From Heliopora coerulea (taxonomy: Eukaryota; Cnidaria; Anthozoa; Scleralcyonacea; Helioporidae): a stretch of DNA of 64,000 nucleotides. Each line of letters starts with the position of its first letter. Position 1 is the stretch's first letter. The stretch is taken from the NCBI GenBank assembly GCA_030142905.1, contig JASJOG010000195.1, positions 434,001-498,000 on the forward strand, written 5' to 3'. Both the position numbers and the translations under genes were made by a program. The notes under the pieces were generated by a model, which saw nothing but the letters and a program-made list of their open reading frames with translations, searched no databases and was not told where the DNA came from. Below, one piece after another: positions 19,926 to 32,358 of the stretch.

Positions 19926-20849
19926 ATGGAGCAATCAACCTCAGAACCTACGCATGAAAACATTTTCTGCATGACATGAAAAAAGAGAGATTTAGTAATA
20001 GTCGTTGAAAGTACCCAGTTTCGTGTACATCGTTCAATTTTAACTCTACAGTCACCAGTACTTGAGACAATGGTAAACCAAAATTTTAAGGAGGCAAAAC
20101 ATCACAGGATAGCTCCGAGCGACGAATCTGCCACAGATATTCTGCAATTTCTAAAGCTGCTATTTCCTAAGAGCTTGATTAAACAGCCCGATATTCCTTT
20201 AGAAGGAGAATATCTTGTTAATATTCATACCTTGGCCGACAAATATTAAGCTGAAGACGAATTAGCCATGAGCTTAGAAGAAGCAATCATTAAAGAAGAG
20301 TATGCTTTGATTATCCTTCCATTTGCTTCAACGTCTCATCCGTCAGTGCGCGATCGTTCTATTCAAATAACAAATGTAACAACTGACAGGTTAGAGAAGT
20401 TCTCGTGTTTAGAGGCAATAGATATTCAAAAGATTCTGGCAGAAAGATGTCGCTTCCTCGAAGGAGTTATCACAAAGGCAAACAATTTCATCTTGACAAT
20501 AGGCTTGAGCTAGTATTGTTATGGTCACCGTACCACTTGTGAAGCCAGCCATGATGTGAAAATTAACCATTTTCTCGAGGCAAGAAAATGTGAGCGCTGT
20601 TTGTTTGTCTATCGAGTGTAATTTTTAAATTACGTTATGAAGGAGATGAAATTGGTGGACGAATTGCTTAAGTTGTTGATCGACTTGGATGACTTCTTAA
20701 ATGCAGGTCAAACTGAGCTGAAGGAGGCTTCGCCAAAGCAAAGGTCTAATACCCTTAAAGGCAGTGCATACTTGAAAGAATTAAGAACTCGCAAAACGAC
20801 AATGCGAAAAACAAATCGCTGTCGAAGAATCGATGTAATTGCATCCTGA
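19926..20849 (+). pseudogene. BTB/POZ-domain protein pseudogene, single exon
   Basis: One frame from an ATG at 19926 to the TGA ending at 20849 reads as a BTB-domain protein interrupted by stops at 19977 (TGA), 20247 (TAA), 20511 (TAG) and 20619 (TAA). There are no frameshifts. The BTB core is clear: TQFRVHRSILTLQSPVLETM followed by NFKEA and a later LQFLKLLFP. Downstream, EEAIIKEEYAL resembles the helices after BTB, then a Cys-containing segment (CEASHDVKINHFLEARKCER) and a coiled-coil-like tail. BTB domains dimerise and commonly serve as substrate adaptors for Cullin-3 ligases. The intronless structure suggests a processed copy or a member of a single-exon family. No poly(A) tail is evident. 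Confidence 0.75.
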
Positions 20850-22329
20850 TGAGATGTATCATGCAAAATCGTCAAAAATATTGACCAGTTTTGATTTGTG
20901 AAATATTATTACTAATTAAAATTTCTTTGGTCGTAGTGTGGTACAAAACTATAACGAAATAGTGAAATAATATTTGGAATAAATTAAATTAAGCATCACT
21001 ATATACTCTTAAAAGAAAGTCAATCAAAGATCGCGAATATTGTAAAGGATATCTTGTAGGAATGAGAAGTCAAAATACATATCAGTACGTGACCTAAGAC
21101 CTCCAACCTCATCAGTTGAACTAAAGATTTATTGGGTTTGGAGGTAAAATAATTTGTGGGTGTGTCCTCAGATAAATAACTCTTAACATCCTGTATCACT
21201 TCATCGGTTATTTCAAAAAGCAGCAACAAGGACAATGTTTTTCAAATCTAACGTATACGTGCGAAATAAACGTTGAGAGTAGGAATTCAACATAGTTATT
21301 TCATAACACACCCACAATTCATCGTTTCAACAGAAGTGTTAAATCCTTTATTCCACTTGTAGGTATTCAGCCGTGTGATAACCTTCCGGAATAGTGTGAT
21401 AACGACTTATCACACTGCTTTCTTTGAAAACTGTGTGATAAAATGCTGATCTTATGCCAATCAGTGAATATCTTAATTTCTTAAGACCAACGTTTCTTCG
21501 ACCTGAAGCTGAAAAGAATATTATTTCATTGTACCCTCGAGTGGCCGTTAAAGCTTCCCGAGCGAGGTTAAATTCCAGTTTATCATACCGAAGTGACCAT
21601 CTTTCATTGTAACTGCAAGCTACATTAGAAACTAAGATCTTTCAAGAACAAATCTTAGGTCCGGATAATTGTTATTAAACCTATCAACAGTTTGGCTGGT
21701 AAATTAAGGGATAGACTCATTTTTGCACAGGTGAAATATTCGACACCGTATAAATCTCTAAAGGAAAGGCTTTAACAAAGTTGATACAATCTTGATGCTC
21801 ATTTAAAGACAAAATCAATCTTGATATCTATCAGCCCAAGAACCTTTTAGCTTGATCCCAGAAATTCCAAAACAGAGTACCACTGGAAATGCTTTGAGAA
21901 AGCATCTAACAAAACAAGAGATGCCAAAAATAATTAATACCAGGTTTAATGAATATTTTTAAACGTGAGCATTAAGTTAACAAATAATCTCTATGTCTTC
22001 AAAATATTAACCAATATAATGCCATCTAAACCTCCTGGATACATCACAATTCTTCTAACCCTTTCCCGTTAGGATAGCTCTCCGTATGTAAACTCGTCGG
22101 GCGTTCACCTGAGTAAAATAATAGAACACTGATGCTTTCAAGAAAAATTAATCAAGTTCTTCCTTCGTACTTTGCTGGTAGTGTAGTTTAACTTGGATGG
22201 TTAATCCTATTCAGACTGATACAATGAATTGTATCAACTGACGTTGCATGTAGCTTTCTGATGAAGTCAGTTGCTGGAAGTTAGCTTACCAATTCATACC
22301 CAGTTTCCAAGAAATACTTGTTGTAGGCA
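20850..22329. other. Host DNA, no gene supported
   Basis: No coding signal. A cluster of GTGTGATAA/TTATCACAC words at 21373-21445 forms a small inverted arrangement. Confidence 0.4.
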
Positions 22330-22385
22330 TTCTGTTACGGGGTTATCTGTGGATGGTAATATCTACAGATAACTCCGTAACAGAA
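22330..22385. repeat. 25-bp-arm hairpin
   Basis: TTCTGTTACGGGGTTATCTG is mirrored by CAGATAACTCCGTAACAGAA with a loop of about 6 bases and one or two mismatches. It could be a small fold-back element or hairpin RNA source. Confidence 0.6.
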
Positions 22386-22554
22386 GTAGCAGTCTTGATT
22401 ATTTTATTAAATAGTTTATTAACCAAATAATTGCAGATGGCTTTAAGGTTACAAGATTTATGTCATACATAATAATAAATTCAATTGACTTAAGAGGAAA
22501 TGAGATTTTTCAATGCACATAAATTTAAAATACGATCACTGAATCCAACACTTA

Positions 22555-22935
22555 TCCCTGAGATTTTACAATGAATTCTGGTCTATTACACAACACTATG
22601 TCAATTAAACTATTGGCGTGTTCAGGAACTCGTGTTGGTTCATCTATCCATTGTTCCAATTGGAACATCTTAGTTATTTCAAAAACTCTTCGAATATGTG
22701 AGTAATTCGAAGTGTCTCGGGCAATTATAATCTCCAATAAAAATTATTTCATTATTTCCAACGACCATCTCTAGCACACGTAATTCGAAATAAACAAATA
22801 TTTCAATTGGTCAATTTGGTGGCCTATATAAAGTATTTATGAGCAGTGATCTTGTTATAGATTTGAATATCTCAACCGTTATTGTGTCAAGAAACTATCA
22901 AATGGATGGGCGACTTTAAATCTGTACAAAACGTT
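22555..22935 (-). pseudogene. Non-LTR retrotransposon endonuclease (EEP) fragment
   Basis: On the minus strand, fragments in adjacent frames read YRPPN, then VVGNNEIIFIGDYNC, then MFQLEQWIDEPTRVPEHANS and LIDIVLCNRPEFI. These correspond to the C-terminal half of the apurinic-type endonuclease of non-LTR retrotransposons (the GDFN-like and DxP-TR..SLID motifs). Frameshifts separate them and no reverse transcriptase follows, so this is a dead fragment. Confidence 0.65.
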
Positions 22936-23874
22936 GTTGGGAATACCATTATCTCAAAAGGCAATAGACAGTCAAGTCCTTGTGGTACCTTTTCTAGCAA
23001 GGTGAATTTTCGCTTCCATAGTATGCATCAACAAAAACGATCAAGTTAACACGTTCGCGGCTAACGATGAGTACTTTACGATATTTTCCCCTGGCAAAAG
23101 CCACGTCATCTTACTCGTAAGGGAGACTTCCAGTCGCAAAAGTATTAAAGGGCTGAGAGTCTGAAGACACTTTTCCTTTCGAATGAGCTTTCCATCATAT
23201 ATTTGTTTTGCGATAAGTTGTGGCCTTCGACAAATTACAACTTCTCTTTCAAGCTCGTTTTAAGCGTCCAATCGCAACCACGCAGAACTAGGATGGTGTT
23301 CTGCTGAGAGTGATTCAAAATGAGATTCATTTTATTTGACTTTAAACGTTTGCAAAGACTACTTGGAGACTACTCTAGGAAATATTATTTATGCAGTGAA
23401 ATTTAAACAAGGTGAAGAGCTTTATTCATTAGGTCGCTTGATTAAAATAATGTTTTTTTCAAATTTTTTACCTTTTGAACGAGTTGTCGCTTAAGTAAAG
23501 TTGTTAAACGTACCTGCTGTTTCCATTTGAAAATTAATTTTGCACCTTAAATTAAAGAGGTATTCATATATTGTTTATATTTTAAAAAAATTTCACCCCA
23601 GGTGAGGTACCTTTTTATGCAAGCTAATACAAATTCCAGTGACCAGTGTTCATGAAAACTAGTGCAAAGTTCCTTGAGGCTCAGACTGACAGATTTGCCA
23701 ACTCTCTTGGTCTTGCCATGAGACATACTATTTATACTCCGGTGTAAAGATCGTTATTTTTCACTCAAGTCTTATGAAAATGCTAAAAGGTTAAAAATTT
23801 ATCTAACATTCTCACAGGCCCCTTCATATCATAGCAGATTGACGCTCTTACTGGCGTGATGATTCTTACAATGC
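22936..23874. other. Host DNA, no gene supported
   Basis: No gene or repeat recognised. Confidence 0.35.
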
Positions 23875-25385
23875 CTGATGATCCTGCTCATCAAAGAAAC
23901 AAGCCAGGCCCCTTAATGAGTTCAATGAATAAACAAAAACAAGCCAAGACTAACATGCATGCGGGTCTTTCTGGTTGTCTGTTTTAGCCCTAATTGCATG
24001 ACCATCTTAAGCATTGGCCTGTTGTGATGGTTAGCACAACACCTCCATTACGATTATAGTTTACAAAAAAGTTTAAATTAATAATTACAGCACTATTCAA
24101 GTTATTCAGGAATTACTTAATAATTACGTTTGTGTTTAGGATATTTATGTGAATATTAAATCTGTACCAAAAAAGCACTTATTATCTGTATCAAAAAGGC
24201 AAAACGGCCATATTGTCAACATTTGAAGTAAAATTATCAGACTCATGACTCTGCATGTGCAATGGTACACAATCACAATACTAAAGCTAACACACACTTC
24301 CATGTTCAACAACTCTAATGATGATTTGCTTCCCTCAACCAAAAACTACAGCAGTGACTGTCAGTGTTGAGAGCTACAATTAGTTACTGTATAACTGAAT
24401 AACTTCAAAATTTCAAAAATTAGTTTTCTTCTGTGAATATCTGGGTATTATGAATTCTGCTCTTTTGCATCACTACTCTGATACTGACTATTTATACAAG
24501 CATACTGATAAACACATCAGGAACGTTAAATACTTCGCTCAAAATTCAAACATCGCAAATCACGCTTGGACCCTATCACACAATATTGATTTGACAACGG
24601 ACAGATAATCGACAAGGGAAACTACAGAATCCGGAAAACATTAAAATCTTGGCACACTGCTACAATCGATGGAGCCGACAACAACTCAAGGCCGTTACCA
24701 CAACAATATTCTCTTCTGCTAAGAAAACATTGACGAAAAACCATTGTCCATTATGCACGCCTACACTTCCGACATTTATTTTTTTAATTTATATTTATAG
24801 TTACACCGTAATTGTTTACGTCACGACCATCACCTCTAATCACAACCTTCACAATTCACCCACTTCACCTTAGTCTCTTCCTGTTGAAGACGACAGAACT
24901 GGTAGCCGAAAGCTCGAATAAATAATAAACTAGAGTCGGAGAACGCCTTTGTTTTGTTATTATGTTTCTTCCCGACCGCGCGTCTTCCATATTTTCACAT
25001 ACAAATAAACAGCTTCAAAAATGTCCAGTCTCAATGCATATAAGACTCATAAATGTTAGTGTGAATACGTGGGATTATAAATACATGTACATCTAATCAC
25101 AGTCTTGTGCCTGACTGGATGGGAATCTCAGAGCTGAATACACAGCAACTCTCCACAATGATAACTGACTAATCACAATCACAATCAAATTGAACACAAC
25201 TGAATTAATTTAACCAGCTTTTTATGTAGCAATGAATATTGGAATTGCAGTAAAAATTATTTACAATCACTTCTGCAATCCTGGTATTTTTGCTCCAAGT
25301 GTAAATGGATAATACAAGCTTGTTTCTTCCAAAATGAACAAAAGCATTAATTTTACAACCTTTGCAAAGTGTTCAAGTATTGACG
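23875..25385 (+). repeat. Dispersed ~1-kb repeat, copy 1, split by a retroelement insertion
   Basis: The sequence from GATGATCCTGCTCATCAAAG onward aligns along its length with 60463-61445 (for example CCCCTTAATG, AACATGCATG, GGGTCTTTCTGG, TTCCATG, and ATACAAGCATACTGA). Copy 1 carries an extra 500 bases at 24515-25014. Neither copy contains an ORF, so this is a non-coding, possibly non-autonomous, repeat family. Confidence 0.7.
24515..25014 (+). mobile_element. 5'-truncated Penelope-like element insertion
   Basis: Reading frames (with one frameshift near 24590) give NVKYFAQNSNIANHAWTLSH, then GNYRIRKTLKSWHT and a stop at 24731-24733. This is the C-terminal pattern of GIY-YIG-bearing Penelope-like polyproteins. 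A 3' untranslated part follows. The insert is flanked by the 7-bp direct repeat ATAAACA (24508-24514 and 25015-25021), and the uninterrupted site is represented near 61070. Confidence 0.7.
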
Positions 25386-26016
25386 GGCAGATTTAGCTTC
25401 GTCTTTCACAGCGTTCCTATATTTCTGTTAAAAAAAAGTTTCAAATAAGTCTTCAAAAATAATTAAGCATACTGATCATATATACTCCATAAGATATTCA
25501 TACAAATAGATTTCTAGTTCTTCGCAATAGAACCGGCGTATAACATTATCATGAACCGAAGCGGAATTTGTCAGTTGCCTGATGATCGTTTAAACAATAT
25601 ATACTTCATATATGTATGTAGGTATGTATGTAAGTATGTATGTAGGTATGTTTTTATGTATGAATTTATAAGATTTATTATATGGCTGAGCTGCCTGTCC
25701 AGTCTGTACACAAAATGACACGCATTGATTGGTTGCCGGGACGTTCAATAAGTATTTTAAATAAACCAGCAGCTATAAGCTAGAAAATTTTCTAGTTGAT
25801 CTGAAGACAAACAAACCAGATTTAGGTATGTTTTACAAACGATTCACAACAATAAACTGCCATAGAACGTTGTTCAACGTTCTTAACGATAATTTTAAGC
25901 AGAAAAGTTGATGTACAAATAGAATAAACAAACACGAAGTAAGAGGTAAAAAGAAGCAAGTAAACCTAAGCTGCTCACCCACGAATTAAAAAGTTTGTTA
26001 AAAACGATGAAGACAG
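25386..26016. other. Host DNA with (GTAT)n microsatellite
   Basis: No gene is supported. An impure GTAT/TATG tetranucleotide repeat occupies about 25611-25663. Confidence 0.6.
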
Positions 26017-26318
26017 GAACAAAAGCCACATAATAAATTCCTCGTTAACCTCACTTGTTCGGACTTTACGGAAAAGCATTTGCCCTGAGGCAAATACTTC
26101 CCCGTAGAGTCCTCACACTAGGTTAATAAGTAATCAACATATATTGACTACTTATTAACTGCGTGTGAGGTCTATACGGGAAGGTGTTTTCCTGAGGCTT
26201 TCGTACAGACAGAGCGACAAAGGAGCGAGGTTTGTGCGGAAAAGACGGAGGGCAAATACTTTCCCGTACAGACCGAACAAACGAAGTTAATAAGGAATTT
26301 ATTATGACTTTTGGCTCC
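26017..26318. mobile_element. Inverted-repeat element with nested central palindrome
   Basis: The left arm CATAATAAATTCCTCGTTAA, with TTGTTCGGACTTTACGG, mirrors the right arm around 26250-26308. The centre (26112-26171) has its own palindrome built on CTCACAC and GGTTAATAAGTA. The motif CCCTGAGGCAAATACTT recurs inside. No ORF; MITE-like. Confidence 0.55.
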
Positions 26319-27645
26319 TTTCTTCATCCCTTTTAAAATATGATGGCTTCAAAATACAGCTTGCAGGTATCGTTCCAGTCTTTTCAGAGTTCAATGGGTC
26401 CGCTAAACTGCAGTCCAGCCAATTTTATTCATGAAATTTAATTAATTTAGCATTTTTGCCGGTAGAACTAGACTTAGTGCGAGGCGGTAGGGTCGTTCTT
26501 TCCAACTCTTTGTATGTAATGTTTAATTCTTTCGAAGAATTCCCAATAATATTTACAGCGACACATTTGTAGAGTCCAGCGGTGTTACGGGATACTTAAG
26601 ATTATAACGGATACGTGACTACAGGTACAGCCAGAGTGCTGATGGCTTCAATTTTATTTGTTGCATTCAATTGATTTTTTGTCACCAACCAAGATTTTCT
26701 GTTTGTCAAACACATTGGGGATATCATTTGGGTTTATTAAGCCACCAGTACTGGTCTTAAGATTATTAACCTTTGATATCTTGTGAGACTTGTTAAGTAA
26801 TTCATTTAAGGTTCTTCAGATGCTTTTGATGTTGCTAGAATTGTTATGCAGCTGCTCTTGGTAATATAATTGTATTGTGTTAATTCTACTGTTGTATTGC
26901 TTTCTGGCATTTTTGTAGGCTTTCCAATCGTAAGACGATATTGTCTTAATTGCTTTTTTGTTTAGATAGTTTTTACTTTTTCCTATGATTTATTCATTAT
27001 CAACCCATGGTGTCTGCTTCTCCCGTTTTTCACGTTTTTTAATGGGCGCATCAAACTTCGCTAAGCAATGACCACCTCAACACTCCAACGATTTATAATT
27101 CCCTCCGCACATCAAACTACTAACCGTCGTATATAATTCATGTCTATTGCCTTATACAAACTAATGAAACTCGTTTTTCAGTTGCATTTATTGATTGAAG
27201 GACGTCGAAGTTTGTTGCAAAACGTTCGATTTTTTAACATTCTTTTAAGTTATAAACAAACATGGCATCTACCTTTCCTATTTTGTTTGGTATATATGTA
27301 ATCAGTCACTCATGATTTCCTCCAAGATCCGATCGATTCCAAGAGCGCACCATACTATCCAAGTTTTATGGGTGAGAGTTGATGTATGTGTTTAAAACAC
27401 GTTATTCTAATGTACTGAGAATTACTGGATCTTTCAGGCTAGAGATGACATGCCCGTTTACACGCACGATTATGCGACTCGCGCGTGCCATACCGGTTAA
27501 CGTATTAAACTCACGTAAGCATCATGGACGAACAATCGCAAGGCACAAAAATGGTGCGTCCAAAAGCGCCTGAAGGCGAAAATTTAACCATGCCAACTCA
27601 ACATATCCCACTTATTTGGTCTCTTATTGGTGAAAGTAAAAGCAA
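26319..27645. other. Host DNA, no gene supported
   Basis: No convincing coding sequence or repeat. Confidence 0.35.
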
Positions 27646-27830
27646 GTATTGTATATTAGATATATTAGAGTTTGGAAATATCTTAAGATGATAGATGAGT
27701 GATCGCCAAGCCCTATACTCAGAAAAACGATTTCTGAGCCCCAAACGGGGATCGAACCCACAACCTTCTGATGACCGGTAAGACGCTCTAACCATTGAGC
27801 TACCAAGACTCAGATGGAGGGCCAAGTTGC
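27646..27830 (-). mobile_element. tRNA-derived SINE (left arm of inverted pair)
   Basis: On the minus strand the head reads GAGTCTTGGTAGCTCAATGG, then GGTTAGAGCGTCTTACCGGT and GGTTGTGGGTTCGATCCCCG. The acceptor stem can still pair with wobbles. A body CAGAAATCGTTTTTCTGAGT and then ATAGATGA follows. The same sequence returns inverted at 27930-28065. Confidence 0.75.
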
Positions 27831-27929
27831 AAGTTCGACATATATGTACGACCTAAGCGGAAGTCACTATATATTGATAATGATAGACGAAGTTCGTATA
27901 TTAGACATATGAGAGCACCTTGGCTCGCC

Positions 27930-28065
27930 ATCTGAGTCTTGGTAGCTCAATGATTAGAGCGTCTTACCGGTCATCAGAAGGTTGCGGGTTCCATCCCCGT
28001 CTGGGGTTCAGAAATCGTTTTTCTGAGTATAGGGCTTGACGATCATTCATCTATCATCTAAAGGC
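27930..28065 (+). mobile_element. tRNA-derived SINE (right arm of inverted pair)
   Basis: This is the plus-strand copy of the same family as 27646-27830, with a tRNA-like head at 27941-28010 (TTGGTAGCTCAATGATTAGA, GGTTGCGGGTTCCATCCCCG) and the body ending in TCATCTATCATC. Further copies are at 35037-35070 and 35195-35315. Confidence 0.75.
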
Positions 28066-28269
28066 AAGTATGTGACGAAGATATCTTTTAGAATGAAATA
28101 CAGCGAAAATTGTTCATTATTGAATAAATAACTTCTCAGCGAACTAAATGTTGTTGATTAAAAAATTCGATTATTTCTAAGTAATGAGAAATCGTCATGT
28201 TGTTTTTAAGTTTTAAAATTTACCGTAATGACATACCTCAATAAGTTGTAAGCGTAGAATGGTCAGTTA

Positions 28270-28490
28270 TTTCAGAATTATCCTCAGGATAGCGTGCATC
28301 AACAGAATATTTCATGAATTCACCTACACTGCCAAAGTTAACTAGAAAAGCTGAAATTGATTCGATAGTTCAACCGGTAGAGCAGCAGTCAGGGAATCCG
28401 AAGATGCGAGTTCGAATCCCGCTCAAGTGAACTTTCCTAGTTGACTCCAGCAATATAGGTGCATGAATACATGAAATACTCTGTTCATGG
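28270..28490 (+). mobile_element. Fold-back tRNA-SINE, diverged copy
   Basis: It shares its 5' phrase (TTTCAGAATTATCCTCAGG) and tRNA-like B-box region (GATGCGAGTTCGAATCCCGC) with the insertion at 41011-41256. Its flanks are inversely related (CATGAATTCACCTACACTGC against ATATAGGTGCATGAATACAT). This identifies a family with a tRNA-like core between inverted arms. Confidence 0.55.
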
Positions 28491-29948
28491 TCAGTTATGA
28501 AACGAAATTTGATCAATTTTCAGCATTGGATTTTCAAACATTTGCATTTTGTTTAGAAAAATATGAAAACATCTCCAAGGAACCCTTGAGTGGTCAAACC
28601 TCATCAGCTTAAATCTGGACACCCAACCTACACCTCCAGGAAATTATTAACACCTTTCAGAACTCATCCGTGATACTCGGAGACGACTCACTTCACAACA
28701 TAAAATCTATCAGAGGATAAAGGGAAAGTATCTGCATCTTTTCGATACCGAATTAGGCTTTTGTAATAAAACAATTGACTTATGGAAGTAGCTTATTCCA
28801 TTTGATCACAAATCGTCTGTCCGGTCTTTCACGTTTTGGCCAGCAAACAATCAAACGCGTCTAACACTAACAAGAATATTCGAGCAATGAGCATTGGATT
28901 AAAATTGACAGCTTTGACCAGGTTTTCTCTGTTTTGGATGCCATCTTGAAAAAGGACGCCATTCTGACAGCTCGCATTATGCATATTCGCGATAGAAGAC
29001 CTTGGGGACGAGACTGATTTCAGCCGGCGTTTTACATGTTTCTCAGCTTTTCTTGACAGTTTACTTTTAACAACATGATGATAGTCCGTTTCAAGTCGTC
29101 TTTCGAATTCCTGATGTTAATTAACCGCATAAGCACGCTTGTCGCTTTCCAAAGAAACTACGTTGAACAGGTCCTTACAAACAGGCGCACACGCAGTTAT
29201 TTCTCTTGGGGAAGGGTTTCGATGGAGTACCACCAAAAGCTTAAGGATTTTTCAACATTCTGGGGGCAGTTAGGACTGTTAGGAATATCATGACGGGTGC
29301 GACTGGTGTTGTGTTAACAATGGAACTTCTTGTTTTTGTTCTTCTTCAGATCTCTCTTGCCGTTGTGTAGTTGTCTCGTGTAGTGAATGTACTTTGAACA
29401 AAACTTTTATCAAGGACTTATAATTTCAATTTTATGCTAGAAAAGTAGGTTTTGAAAATCCACATTTCCTTTTCAATATGTAGCTGTTTACAACTGTTTA
29501 ACTTGGGAACGAATGAAATATTTGGCAGCAATCAGGTTTTTAGGTCCATGAATCAGATTTTCTCACTTACTCCGAAATAATATATCGTATACCGACATAA
29601 CTTCACGTGAACAGTTATAACGGAAATGCACACCATTAATAGATACTTGACTATTCCTCTGCTATTTACAACACGCAGCGTACCGATTCTTTAACCCTCC
29701 CTGGGCCATAAAAGAGATTAATCACTCCCTTAGTAGGAGGTAAATCGGCACCTCTGAACAAGTTTTGTGAAAATGAACTGACTAACAAAGAAATTAAAAA
29801 TGAGACGAAGAACCTCCATCTGGAATCCTCCATATCAGAAATAGCCCACTCCAGATAGGGTTAAGCAAGAACTTCAACAGAGATTGATCGTGTGTTAAAC
29901 ATACTATATTCCATAAAAGAGTATAAAGAACATGGATGTTCCCTTTAC
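28491..29948. other. Host DNA, probable intron or downstream part of the Ig-like gene
   Basis: No exon was identified. If the Ig-like gene continues past its stalk exon, transmembrane and cytoplasmic exons could lie here or beyond, but none is supported. Confidence 0.3.
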
Positions 29949-29999
29949 CTGTTGTTGCACTTGTAGTATTAGTAGTCGTAGGCGTGCTCGTCGGTTCAT
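29949..29999 (-). CDS. Thr/Ser/Pro-rich stalk exon of the Ig-like gene
   Basis: A 51-base exon is framed on the minus strand by an acceptor (TTTACAATTTCTTTCAG) and a donor (CAG, then GTAAAG). In the frame that continues from the Ig-like exon it reads DEPTSTPTTTNTTSATT, a mucin-like O-glycosylated stalk. Both boundaries are in phase 1, matching the phase-1 donor of the Ig-like exon at 37687, so the two can join without shifting the frame. The intervening intron would be about 7.7 kb. No transmembrane exon is identified downstream. Confidence 0.5.
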
Positions 30000-30684
30000 C
30001 TGAAAGAAATTGTAAATGATACTTCAATAAACTTCACGAGGAACAATCCAGATTTTTTAAGACTCTATTGTTAGGTCTGGAATAACTTGTAAAACCTGAA
30101 AACTTCCCAAGACTTTAAAAGTTGTAGAAATTTCGATAACCCTTAAAAACCTATGTTTCAGTAAATTTTACTCTTTTTAACGTTTCATTATTACGTTTCG
30201 TACTTTTCCAACTCAACAATAGCAAAGGAATTTTAGTTTGCTAACGTTTACGGGCGCTTGCGTAGATTTCCAAGTGCATCGTCGGGGAAGAGAATGATTT
30301 CAGGAGTTGAAATAAACAATTTGAGTAATAACTCACTGAACCCAATGAACACGACTTGAAAGCTACCAGTGATAATCAACGAGCTCTGCTATAAATGAAA
30401 GGCTATTTTTCAATCAAAAAAGCTAACCAAAACCAGTGGACACGGAGGTGACTCGTTTGCACTGACCGAAAAATAACGATTTCAATTTATTTCGACGGTT
30501 CCAGAAAGGAAAATCATCAGTTTATAGTTAGTGTTTGGATTGTGGGACCATGTCTATTTTCACCAATAATCCATTGATTTCCTTTGGGCGCAACAGCATT
30601 TGTGATTGTTTAATACACAGTGCCCTGAAACAAAACTAACCATTACCAGCCGGCACTTTTTCTTGTGGTCAAGCCCTCTGGAAC

Positions 30685-30981
30685 TCATGTGCTTTTCTTA
30701 GTCAAACCACCGTCGTTTGTGGATCCAAATCTAATTTTACAATCCGGCATAATTTCACATGCACTTTGTCTAGTGTCGTTCACTGCATATCCTGCCGCAA
30801 ATGCCATAAACTCTAAATCGGTGAGACTGGCCGACGTCTCTCTGACAGGTTTGCCAAACATCTTCGATCCGAAAGAAATGAAGTTGACAAGCCCGTCGAC
30901 CGACATTTCAATAGCGCAAATCATTCTGTTTCGGATATGAAAGTGTTTGTCATGTGTGGCAACGATAGACGCATCAGACAA
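30685..30981 (-). CDS. Unassigned ORF of 98 codons in the Ig-gene intron
   Basis: The frame starts with ATG at 30981 and runs to 30685. The product has mixed composition (RNRMICAIEMSVDGLVNFIS, then FGKPVRETSASLTDLEFMAF) with no transmembrane segment, repeat or family motif I recognise. It is more complex than chance ORFs nearby, so it may be a remnant of a host exon or transposon. It lies inside the proposed intron of the Ig-like gene on the same strand. Confidence 0.25.
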   Translation of the reverse strand: MSDASIVATHDKHFHIRNRMICAIEMSVDGLVNFISFGSKMFGKPVRETSASLTDLEFMAFAAGYAVNDTRQSACEIMPDCKIRFGSTNDGGLTKKST

Positions 30982-32358
30982 GAAAGGCGTTTTATTTTTA
31001 AACTAGGAACCACTCATCCCCGTGGACTCAATGAACATTTCTCTTTTACTCAAACTTACATAAGTTTTTGTTTTTACCTAGCACGGGCAAGTAAAAAGAT
31101 CAGCTTGCGTACCATTTCCCATGTTTTTGTCTTTATTTTACCGCACACACATTTCTATTCCGCTGGGATCTCTGAGTGTTAAACCAAATGCCCGTTTGCT
31201 GATTGTCGTTAAAAATAGCAAATTTGTCGTTACCTAGTCGTTGACTTGCTTGGTTTTGTCTCTTGCGTTCATTGGTTAACTTTTTATCACATGACCCCTT
31301 TTCATATAAAACCTGGTCTAGTTGCTATTCCTATTTCAGAACACGTTTCTTTCTCTGACGAAAGACCTTTGCTCGAAACGCTGGAATTCTTTGAGATAAG
31401 TCATGACAGCAACCAACCTTTGAACTTTTTAACTAGTTTAACATTGTCTACGCAGTATTCTATTTCTATGCAAAAAACAGCCCTCGGTTTTAATTAGCCA
31501 CTCGAGCCTCGTCGTGGCATTGGTATTTCAAAAGAATTTTAACACAAGAACGAAGGTTGAAAGCCTAATTCAACTGCATGAAATAACGCTAAATAATCTG
31601 GTAAAACCAATAATACCGACTGTGCATGACTGATAAAAGACGTAATTCTCTCGGGAGTGAAAGTGTGTTACGATGAACAGGATAATTTTGCTTTTTTTTT
31701 TTACTTTCATTTATTTTTTTTTCTTTCCTCCTCGCTGCGCATAACTATTTTTAAGTCTTTAATAGTAACGCTGGTCGACTTAATGTCTTTTTTGTGCGCA
31801 GTGTTTAAGATTCTTTACTCATTCTTACACTTCAGAACAAATTACGTTAAGCCAGACTTCAGATGTCCGTAAGGAAAATGTAATACCTTTTGTATTTTAC
31901 TTTATGTATATTTATGAACACAGCCAGAGTATTGATCTTCTTACGTTGATGCTAGAAAACATTCGTTTAGTGGTCTTTCAGGATTTCCATTTATTGAATT
32001 TTTTTCTATAGCTTAAACTTAGGCACGAAAAGCATTTTGAACAGTATTTTGTAGCACTAAGCTCTAATAAGACTTCTTCCTATGCTAAACTTTGTACTTC
32101 TCAACTCGAAGAATGTTTAGTAGTTGAACGAGAAAAAAATATAATAATAATCAATATGTAAACTTCACAAAAATCAGTAAATGGAATATCTGAAAATCAA
32201 TAAACAAAGATTTGTATATCACACAGTACACCTTGATAGACTGTTCTAATTTACCCATCACGCTCACGTGAAATTCAACTTACAACAAAATTTAGAATTT
32301 CAACTTAAAATTTCAGAATCGTTTCATTCCATACATCACAACATCCTCAGAGATACTA
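30982..32358. other. Intronic host DNA, no gene supported
   Basis: AT-rich, with poly-T/TTTTC tracts near 31687-31735. No coding signal or repeat copy was recognised. Confidence 0.35.

Noticed and set aside
27646..28065. Possible tRNA genes
   Set aside because: The tRNA-like heads have degenerate stems, non-standard anticodon arms and SINE bodies, and recur as dispersed copies, so they are treated as SINEs.
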